The notes beneath the pieces are model-generated. The model worked only from the letters and a program-made list of their open reading frames with translations, had not been told where the DNA came from and did no database searches. Below, one piece after another: positions 26,806 to 32,850 of a stretch of 64,000 bases of DNA. This DNA is from Mucilaginibacter paludis DSM 18603 (lineage in GTDB: Bacteria; Bacteroidota; Bacteroidia; Sphingobacteriales; Sphingobacteriaceae): contig NZ_CM001403.1 in assembly GCF_000166195.2 (NCBI RefSeq), forward strand, positions 3,552,432 through 3,616,431, written 5' to 3'. The translations under genes were made by a program, and so were the position numbers. The first letter of the stretch is position 1. Every line of letters starts with the position of its first letter.

Positions 26806-27573
26806 ATGAACTTTCAAAGTTATCAAACCGACGAAAACACGAGTTATCAATCTTATCGTTTTCCAACCTGCAATCTAGTTAACCCAATTACTCACTTCGG
26901 AGATGCTGTGCAGGAACTTAACTACAGGTTTGACTTAATGACAAAAGAGGCGATGCCTGATTACCAACAATTAAAAAGTAGTACTAAACTTGAGTGGGCC
27001 ATCAGGTCTAAGGCCATGGCTAAACAACGTTGGAAGCAAGAATACCTTAAAATAGAACAAGCTGCATTACCAACTGATTTGCTACAGTTACTACAAGAAA
27101 GGAAGAAGAAGGCACAGAAGAAAATTGTTGCAAGATTAATATTCGATACTGATTTATTAATATGTACGCCGATTCATGCTTGGCTAAAATTCCGAATGCC
27201 GTATAGTAGATTGATTTCTGAATATCATGCGAAGGAGTTTGCTGGTAAGGTTTATCCAGCAATGATGCATCTTAAAGATGATGGTGAGTTTGAGTTCTTC
27301 GGAGTAACTGATATGTCACCAGCCGAAATAAAGGTTGCGATAGCGAAGAAACATAAAGTAATCGGTGACTTCATCGGTGATGAGAACTATTGGCATTGCT
27401 TTTTCAGAACAGAATCGGGAATACGGGGTAAAGAGGCACCACATTTAGGCCAACCGCATATACACTACATATCCAGTGCTTGGGGCATCAGTCGTAATGA
27501 TATAATTAAAAATCTATCATCCTATAGGTACTCCCTTAAAGCTGAAACCATACCATTTACACCAAGGACGTGA
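26806..27573 (+). CDS. Uncharacterised accessory protein
   Basis: I do not recognise a named domain in these 255 residues. The N-terminal third is charged and helical (LEWAIRSKAMAKQRWKQEYLKIEQ, shown here across the segment 62-85; KKKAQKKI near 103-110). The C-terminal third carries what look like functional residues: NYWHCFFRTESGIRGKE and GQPHIHYISSAWGIS, with three histidines, one cysteine and conserved-looking glycines that could bind a metal or nucleic acid. It has no signal peptide or membrane helix. It lies downstream of the HEPN Abi gene on the same strand, probably with its own promoter, and may belong to the same transferred segment. Confidence 0.65.
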   Translation: MNFQSYQTDENTSYQSYRFPTCNLVNPITHFGDAVQELNYRFDLMTKEAMPDYQQLKSSTKLEWAIRSKAMAKQRWKQEYLKIEQAALPTDLLQLLQERKKKAQKKIVARLIFDTDLLICTPIHAWLKFRMPYSRLISEYHAKEFAGKVYPAMMHLKDDGEFEFFGVTDMSPAEIKVAIAKKHKVIGDFIGDENYWHCFFRTESGIRGKEAPHLGQPHIHYISSAWGISRNDIIKNLSSYRYSLKAETIPFTPRT

Positions 27574-27722
27574 CCAATCTGACCCCTACACAAAGAAAAC
27601 CGAATCATTATCATGCCTCACTTTAACTGCGCTGCTCGCTATTTAGCATATCCCCAACCAGAAAGAACAGCTAGAAACTTTAATATTTTTATCTTTGTTA
27701 CACATTATCTCATTTAGTGATC

Positions 27723-29216
27723 TTAATTGCCATCCTCTATAAGTGTGAGCAGAACTTTATAAGCTGTTTTTTTCTCCCAGCGCGCTATTAACCAGGCAAT
27801 AAAGCTCAACGTGAAGATATCGCTATTTTCTATCCCGCCAAGCAGGTCTAAAACCGCCTTTCTATACCCCGTTTCAGAAGTTACATCAGGTTTTAGCAGG
27901 TGTTTTTCAACCAGCTTCAGAAACAATAGAACGCGCTCCTCCGAAGTTTTCAGCAGGTACTTCTTATACCGGCGCCGGAAGCTGCTGATCCGGGACGTGG
28001 CAAGCTCGATGTTAGAGAACTGTGCCTGCACCAAAATTTCCATCAGGTTTTTTCGAATGGTCCATAACATGCCCATTTTTCTTTCATACCAGGCATCAGC
28101 ACGCGTTAACAAAGTCAGCTGCTTCAAACTTCCCCGGTCATTGCAAAGCGCTAAAAACATGGTCAGGCATATTCGTATATCTTCGATGTCTTCCGGTTTA
28201 AACCTGTGCTTTGTATTGGAGAGCGATTTCTGTAATAGCGCGATCGCATCGTCGGCAAAGCCTGTAAAGAACAGATTGAGCGCGGCGAGTAACTGATGGC
28301 GTAAATAAAACAGCGCATAATAGTGACTATCCGTCAGCATTAGATCCATCATTTGCTTAAGATAAGGCGCACTACCTTCAAAATTTTTTCGTCTTAAATG
28401 AAAGTTCGCCAAAAAATATAAGATGGATATATGGTAAAAAAGATAGGACTGATTTTTATCCGGCTGGCCTTGCATAAATTGATCCGTTCGGTTGATATAG
28501 CGCTCTATCAATCCATAATTCTGCTGTATCGCAGCGTATTCATTCGCGATGAAAAGAATTTGGTAAATGGATTTATAGGTCATCAGATCCTGTCCGGAGA
28601 TTTTGAACTTCCGGATCGTCGTTATCATCAGGGTCGTCAAATTAACGATTTTTCCATTCAGATGGATTTCCTGTAGTTCCTGCCTCAAAAAAGCATAGGC
28701 CATATTGAGTTTAGCCTCGCGTTGCATGTGTAGCTGATTCTGCAGGAAGCGCGCGGTCAAAGCTTCGAGGTTCTCGGCACCTGGCAAATGTGCGTACTGT
28801 ACCTTCAACTGCAAGAGCTCATTCAGCAAATTAAACTGCTCTAACTGTTCAGCCAGGCGTTCTGCCTTATCCAAACATTTGAACGCTATCTTGACCACAT
28901 GATTTTCCAATAAAAAACGCCCCACCACCAGCAGGCGCAAAGCGTCATAGGTATCAGAATGATTGCTCTCAAAGGTTTTCTGCGATAAGAATAGCAATAA
29001 GTTATCCTGTAGCCTTTTATGTAAGGCATAGTATGCATCATTATTTTTTTTCGGGTCGTAGAGCTTTTTTAAATTATCTATATCGTCAGTTTCTATCAAA
29101 TCAAGTAACTGCAGATTTTTTACATCGCCCCTTTTGTTTTTCCGTTGTAAAAACTGCCTGAATAGCTTTTTATCCGTATTATTGAGCAAGTTAATCAACT
29201 CCGGCAGTGATTCCAT
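27723..29216 (-). CDS. Uncharacterised all-helical protein (TPR-like)
   Basis: This 497-residue cytosolic protein has no named domain that I recognise. It is almost entirely helical, with repeated pairs typical of TPR-like solenoids (AFKCLDKAERLAEQLEQFNLL; NFEGSAPYLKQMMDLML; DDAIALLQKSLSNTKHRF) preceded by a leader, LPELINLLNNTDKKLFRQFL, that recalls many Bacteroidota proteins of this size. A scaffold or regulatory role is possible. I use ATG 29216 (MESLPELINLL); a TTG or ATG further up to 29246 would add only a short extension. It faces away from yiaA. Confidence 0.75.
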   Translation of the reverse strand: MESLPELINLLNNTDKKLFRQFLQRKNKRGDVKNLQLLDLIETDDIDNLKKLYDPKKNNDAYYALHKRLQDNLLLFLSQKTFESNHSDTYDALRLLVVGRFLLENHVVKIAFKCLDKAERLAEQLEQFNLLNELLQLKVQYAHLPGAENLEALTARFLQNQLHMQREAKLNMAYAFLRQELQEIHLNGKIVNLTTLMITTIRKFKISGQDLMTYKSIYQILFIANEYAAIQQNYGLIERYINRTDQFMQGQPDKNQSYLFYHISILYFLANFHLRRKNFEGSAPYLKQMMDLMLTDSHYYALFYLRHQLLAALNLFFTGFADDAIALLQKSLSNTKHRFKPEDIEDIRICLTMFLALCNDRGSLKQLTLLTRADAWYERKMGMLWTIRKNLMEILVQAQFSNIELATSRISSFRRRYKKYLLKTSEERVLLFLKLVEKHLLKPDVTSETGYRKAVLDLLGGIENSDIFTLSFIAWLIARWEKKTAYKVLLTLIEDGN

Positions 29217-29349
29217 ATAGCTATATTGAGAGGTATAAAAGTACAATAATCCTTAAATTATATCGTCAGTAATTTTCAAATTCTACTTTTTTTAGGTCTG
29301 TTTTACATCCGACATTTGCTTTCATATTAATCATTAAAACAGAATAAAA

Positions 29350-29817
29350 ATGGAACCGCTACAACCAAGAACAGAAGAAAATTCACCGTTTGTAAAATAT
29401 GGTGAAAACGTTAGAAACCCGTTTAAACCAACTGCTGCATTTATTGGCGCTTCGTGGTTTGCCTTACTAATAGGCACTATGGGATATTGCATTGGCTTAT
29501 GGAACGCAAGTATGGCGTTGAACGAGAAAGGTTATTATTTTACCATTTTATTATTTGGCTTATTCGCAGTGATCTCTGTACAAAAAAGCGTAAGGGACAG
29601 GGCCGAGGGACTTGCCGTTACTGATCTTTACTACGGAATTAGTTGGTTTGCCACTATTGCAGCAATGCTCCTGTTGACGATAGGCCTTTGGAATGCAAAT
29701 ATGGCGCTAAGTGAGAAAGGTTTTTACTCTATGGCATTCTGCCTCAGCATGTTTTCGGCCATTGCCGTACAAAAGAATACCCGCGACGCAAAGATGGTTA
29801 AGGATAAAGAGCTGTAA
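29350..29817 (+). CDS. yiaA: YiaA/YiaB family inner-membrane protein
   Basis: The 155-residue protein contains two copies of the YiaAB two-helix unit: FIGASWFALLIGTMGYCIGLWNA with GYYFTILLFGLFAVISVQKSVRD, and YYGISWFATIAAMLLLTIGLWNA with GFYSMAFCLSMFSAIAVQKNTRD. Each repeat ends in the conserved VQK.xRD. It sits in the cytoplasmic membrane with both termini probably in the cytosol. Function is unknown in E. coli. A clear terminator follows, so it is monocistronic. Confidence 0.92.
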   Translation: MEPLQPRTEENSPFVKYGENVRNPFKPTAAFIGASWFALLIGTMGYCIGLWNASMALNEKGYYFTILLFGLFAVISVQKSVRDRAEGLAVTDLYYGISWFATIAAMLLLTIGLWNANMALSEKGFYSMAFCLSMFSAIAVQKNTRDAKMVKDKEL

Positions 29818-29831
29818 CGTAGCGGTTACCA

Positions 29832-29867
29832 CCCCGCAGCGCCTTGCCCAGCAAGCCTGCGGGGTTT
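29832..29867 (+). terminator. Rho-independent terminator after yiaA
   Basis: CCCCGCAG (29832-29839) pairs with CTGCGGGG (29857-29864), followed by TTTATT. Confidence 0.8.
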
Positions 29868-29890
29868 ATTGATGTGCCGTAAATTTAAAA

Positions 29891-29934
29891 ACTTCTAAAC
29901 CGATCGGTCAATGGTTCGAGCCCATTAGTTCCCA
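29891..29934 (+). tRNA. 3' fragment of a tRNA gene (possibly Arg-TCT), likely attachment-site scar
   Basis: A complete T arm is present: AATGG (29910-29914), loop TTCGAGC, CCATT (29922-29926), followed by a 7-base acceptor strand AGTTCCC and discriminator A. Upstream, ACTTCTAAACCGA could be the 3' half of an anticodon arm reading TCT. No 5' half (acceptor 5' strand, D arm) exists upstream; the sequence there is the yiaA terminator. A 3' tRNA fragment is the usual mark left by a site-specific integrase. Amino-acid identity is uncertain because one extra base lies between the arms. Confidence 0.6.
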
Positions 29935-29974
29935 CAAAAAGAAACCACCAGGTTTTTATTTAGAAAATTTTTAT

Positions 29975-30003
29975 AAGCCTTCAGAACGGCCTGAAGGCTT
30001 TTT
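29975..30003 (+). terminator. Rho-independent terminator following the tRNA fragment
   Basis: AAGCCTTCAG (29975-29984) and CTGAAGGCTT (29991-30000) form a perfect 10-bp stem with T tail. It would fit the original terminator of the tRNA gene. Confidence 0.85.
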
Positions 30004-30072
30004 GTAGTTGCAAAATATAGATTATGGTAGTGCGAAAGACAGTGCATCGTTTGTCGTCATTTTGGGCATTCA

Positions 30073-30747
30073 TTAAGCTCTTTTGATATCGAAGCCCTGT
30101 AAATAAGATACCTTCCATTGACCGCTTTCCTTTGTTACGTTGAATTTATAGGTAACGGTTCTCCAATCAGGAGATACATCTTTAGGAAGGCTGCCCCAGG
30201 TCCAGTACATTTTACCGTTTTCTTTGTTTAATTCAATAATATGCACATCAACTAAACTATAGGCGTTAGGATGGTCATAAGGTACATCCTGGCAATCGCA
30301 CCAGGGATCGGCATCAGTATGGAAACCAAAAGGCGGTATTTCTCCTGTTGAAAAAGGTGCGATCTTCTTTTCTTTCATCTTCCTATCAAGTACCTGGATG
30401 ATTTGGTTGTAGTTATTGATAAACTCTTTAGAAAAAAAACCTGTAGTTTTCAAACTATCGTCAACTCCTTTAAGCTTACCCAGATCAAAGCCTGTAACTG
30501 TACTATCCTGTCGATTTACCACAAATGGAAGTAAATCCGGAACTCCTTTTCCACCCTCGGCCCATACAAGCAAGTTACGGATAAGTTTTTGAATCTCCTG
30601 TTTATCCTTTGTGGTATCTGATGTTGCGGACGCATTAACTTTCAAAATCGCTTTAACTTGCGTTTTAGTTGCTTTTGGTTTACTGTTTTTATTACAGCCT
30701 AATAAACAAACGATTAAAGCTGCGAGGGCAAATCTTAGAGAGGTCAT
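30073..30747 (-). CDS. Uncharacterised lipoprotein
   Basis: The 224-residue protein has a lipoprotein signal (LLGC, cysteine 18) and a mature domain that I cannot assign firmly. The segment TKDKQEIQKLIRNLLVWAE followed by a C-terminal TYKFNVTKESGQWKVSYLQGF resembles NTF2-like or DUF3828-type small envelope domains, in which a helical start leads to a curved sheet. PWCDCQDVPY near 147-156 contains two cysteines that could form a disulfide. No operon partner; upstream 30748-31081 shows no gene. Confidence 0.68.
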   Translation of the reverse strand: MTSLRFALAALIVCLLGCNKNSKPKATKTQVKAILKVNASATSDTTKDKQEIQKLIRNLLVWAEGGKGVPDLLPFVVNRQDSTVTGFDLGKLKGVDDSLKTTGFFSKEFINNYNQIIQVLDRKMKEKKIAPFSTGEIPPFGFHTDADPWCDCQDVPYDHPNAYSLVDVHIIELNKENGKMYWTWGSLPKDVSPDWRTVTYKFNVTKESGQWKVSYLQGFDIKRA

Positions 30748-31081
30748 TTTAAAATATTAAAGGTTTTCGACACCTAAATATAGCTTTCAAATTGCAAGTC
30801 GAGAAACAAACTACATGATAATCGTCCGAAATTAATGAGATCCGCATTTTTTGGGTTTGTGGTTATTAAGAATATTCATTTTGATAAAGTTTTAATCCTT
30901 TAGTGAGGATAGACAATTTGAAGCATTTTTAATTCCGGTCTGAATCTGCCCAACTTTTCAAATCATGGAAAAAATATTGTGTTATAAATAAAGCCCGCAC
31001 CACGATAGGCCCAATGCTCCCGCTGATCAATTTGTCGTATCTACTACCTCTATTTAAGGTTTGAGGCATTTTTGTTTTTCG

Positions 31082-31127
31082 GTGCCGTAGACTATCGGCA
31101 TGGCTGATCCGAAGTTTCTACCTTCGG
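31082..31127. repeat. Double-hairpin dispersed repeat, diverged copy 3
   Basis: The order matches copy 2: after a TTTTTGTTTTT stretch comes hairpin A (TGCCG ... CGGCA, 31083-31100), then TGATCCGAAGTTT and hairpin B (CCGAAG ... CTTCGG, about 31109-31127). Hairpin B's loop and arms differ from copies 1 and 2 but still pair. Confidence 0.65.
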
Positions 31128-31151
31128 CCAAGGGCTGTCAAAGGAAAAAGC

Positions 31152-31183
31152 CTCTCAGATTAACTTCTGAGAGATTTTGTTTT
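31152..31183 (+). terminator. Orphan rho-independent terminator
   Basis: CTCTCAGA (31152-31159) and TCTGAGAG (31166-31173) form a perfect 8-bp stem with tail ATTTTGTTTTT. No plus-strand gene ends here. The core CAGATTAA-TTCTGAG is shared with 24650-24672. Confidence 0.65.
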
Positions 31184-31270
31184 TAGTTAAGGATTCCCTG
31201 CGTCTGCTTGCACTTATAAAGCAGTTGCTATTTGTAGTATTAACAATTTAGCAAACTGGCAATTAATACC

Positions 31271-31609
31271 TTAGCGATACAGCGCGGCAAAACAGATATA
31301 GCCATTTAGAAGCATAAAAATAAAAGATGGCAATGATAGTAAAAGTCCATCTTGCATTTTAATTCGTACTCCAAATCCAATTAACATCAATAAAGCAAGG
31401 CCGCCCGAAGCGGCCACAAGCAGAGGCTGCCAAATCAAACCAACGAGGAGTCCGGCTCCACCCAGAAATTGCAGGTAGCCTATAAGTCTCCTGTATTTGT
31501 CGAGATTGTAACGAAGGAACTCTTCTTCCATGCCGGAGTTTGTAAAAAAGCTAATTCCATAATACAGAAATGAAATAGCAGAAACTATTGTTAGTATAGT
31601 GAGCAGCAT
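31271..31609 (-). CDS. DoxX-like four-helix membrane protein
   Basis: The 112 residues form four membrane helices with the DoxX_2-like pattern: helix 1 with SAISFLYYGISFF, then EEFLRYNLDKYRRLIGYLQFLGGAGLLVGLIW and two C-terminal helices. DoxX-type proteins associate with respiratory or redox enzymes in the inner membrane; the role here is unknown. It starts 4 bases after the stop of the second DoxX-like gene and closes a four-gene minus-strand operon. Confidence 0.8.
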   Translation of the reverse strand: MLLTILTIVSAISFLYYGISFFTNSGMEEEFLRYNLDKYRRLIGYLQFLGGAGLLVGLIWQPLLVAASGGLALLMLIGFGVRIKMQDGLLLSLPSFIFMLLNGYICFAALYR

Positions 31610-31613
31610 TAAG

Positions 31614-31958
31614 TTAAATTAACCCGGAATGAACGCCGGCTACAAACAAACACAGAAGAAGTAATATTGCCGACGGAACAAATTTTGACCATGGGTTTTT
31701 AACTTTAAAATGCGCTACCTGGGCACATGCCATGAGTGCGGCCATTGATAGGGCTGGTATCAATATTAAACCCGGGTGCCATATACCGCAAACCAAAAGT
31801 GTTGATAGCGATATTTTTGCTGCACCAACAAAGTTTCTTAGCAGGTCGGGGATTTCGTACTGTTTAAACTCTTTTACAATATTATCATAACGGAAAATCC
31901 ATACATATGACACAGAAAGTGCAATGATGATCTGGGCGCAATTTGAAAGCGTATTCAT
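31614..31958 (-). CDS. DoxX-like four-helix membrane protein, paralogue
   Basis: The 114 residues repeat the plan of its downstream neighbour: helix 1 IIIALSVSYVWIF, then IVKEFKQYEIPDLLRNFVGAAKISLSTLLVCGIW and two further helices. The shared E-F..Y..P.L..F.G..K motif is typical of DoxX-like proteins. The two genes are 4 bases apart and probably arose by duplication; their products could form a heteromer. The 30-base gap to the upstream 40-aa gene keeps it in the same operon. Confidence 0.78.
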   Translation of the reverse strand: MNTLSNCAQIIIALSVSYVWIFRYDNIVKEFKQYEIPDLLRNFVGAAKISLSTLLVCGIWHPGLILIPALSMAALMACAQVAHFKVKNPWSKFVPSAILLLLCLFVAGVHSGLI

Positions 31959-31988
31959 AAAAAATTGTTTTAAAACGTGAGATGATAA

Positions 31989-32111
31989 TTACAACAGGGT
32001 TTCGCTTTTAGGATGCTGTTGTTTCTTTTGTGCGCTAAATAAGCCCCATGCAAAGCCAACATACAATACTGTAACCAGTATGGTGAGTATGATAAGATCT
32101 AAATTTTCCAT
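31989..32111 (-). CDS. 40-aa single-helix membrane protein
   Basis: From ATG 32111 the product is 40 residues: a short acidic start (MENLD), one membrane helix (LIILTILVTVLYVGFAWGLF) and a polar basic tail (SAQKKQQHPKSETLL). The start lies 1 base after the preceding stop and the operon continues into the DoxX pair. The size and plan resemble small subunits of respiratory membrane complexes, but no such enzyme is here. I do not recognise a family. Confidence 0.68.
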   Translation of the reverse strand: MENLDLIILTILVTVLYVGFAWGLFSAQKKQQHPKSETLL

Positions 32112-32112
32112 G

Positions 32113-32289
32113 TTAACTTGTCTTTTTAAGGTTAAAGTAAATCAGCAAGCCCACCATGGTGGGTGGCCATAGGCCAATAAACAGAGCACGGTCATGGTCT
32201 TTTAAAATAATGTAGTAGTACTCCGAAATGAATATGATGGCAATGATCATAATTAATATCGCGAATTCGATTTTAGAAATTTTATTCAT
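32113..32289 (-). CDS. 58-aa two-helix membrane protein
   Basis: From ATG 32289 the product is 58 residues with helix 1 (FAILIMIIAIIFISEYYYIIL), a conserved-looking loop KDHDRALFIGLWPPTMVG, and helix 2 (LLIYFNLKK). It is the first gene of the operon: 58-aa protein, 40-aa protein, two DoxX-like proteins, all with gaps of 30 bases or less. The tight packing argues that it is real. Function is unknown. The upstream gap 32290-32648 shows no other gene. Confidence 0.7.
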   Translation of the reverse strand: MNKISKIEFAILIMIIAIIFISEYYYIILKDHDRALFIGLWPPTMVGLLIYFNLKKTS

Positions 32290-32648
32290 TTGATTTTTAT
32301 ATAGTTTTAATACGATGGTTTATTGGGCTTTAAAGAATATAAAAATTAGCAGGGCAGAAAAATGACCTGGTTTCTAAACCCGAAAACTTAAGATGGAATA
32401 AGAAGACAGATCGTTGCCAGGATCATAAACAACTGGCAAAGAGATGGACAGGAACCGTTTATTCCTGTTTAAAATAAATTAGAACTTGAAGAGGAGAACT
32501 ATAGGTTTTATAAGTTAAACAAGTTACAGATAAGCTTTATAAAAATCAAGGAATATTGGTACTATAATATTAAAAAGTATTTCAGGGTGTACTTGCAATG
32601 ATTTGCTTTAGTCTGCTGCGGTTATAAATAACCGGCTAATAATCAATT

Positions 32649-32810
32649 TCATGCCGGATAAATCCTTACTAAACGCGTTTTCGCCTCTGTAAAATCCGGC
32701 AATATAATTTCCATCTTGTCGGTATTGACGTTCACCCGCTTCAAGGGGTATAACATGGCATCAAACTGTGGGTGATCCCAAGCCTTTATTATTTGAAGGC
32801 TAACAGCAAC
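32649..32810 (-). pseudogene. C-terminal remnant of an unidentified gene
   Basis: An open frame without a start codon reads QIIKAWDHPQFDAMLYPLKR and ends PDFTEAKTRLVRIYPA before TGA at 32649; a stop bounds it at 32811. The text looks like a real protein C-terminus, but the N-terminal part is absent: upstream lies the end of the secreted hydrolase gene. It may be the relic of a gene deleted when the region was rearranged. The family is not identified. Confidence 0.4.
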
Positions 32811-32850
32811 TTAAAAAAAAGTTAAGCCAGCTATTTTTAAAACCAAACTG

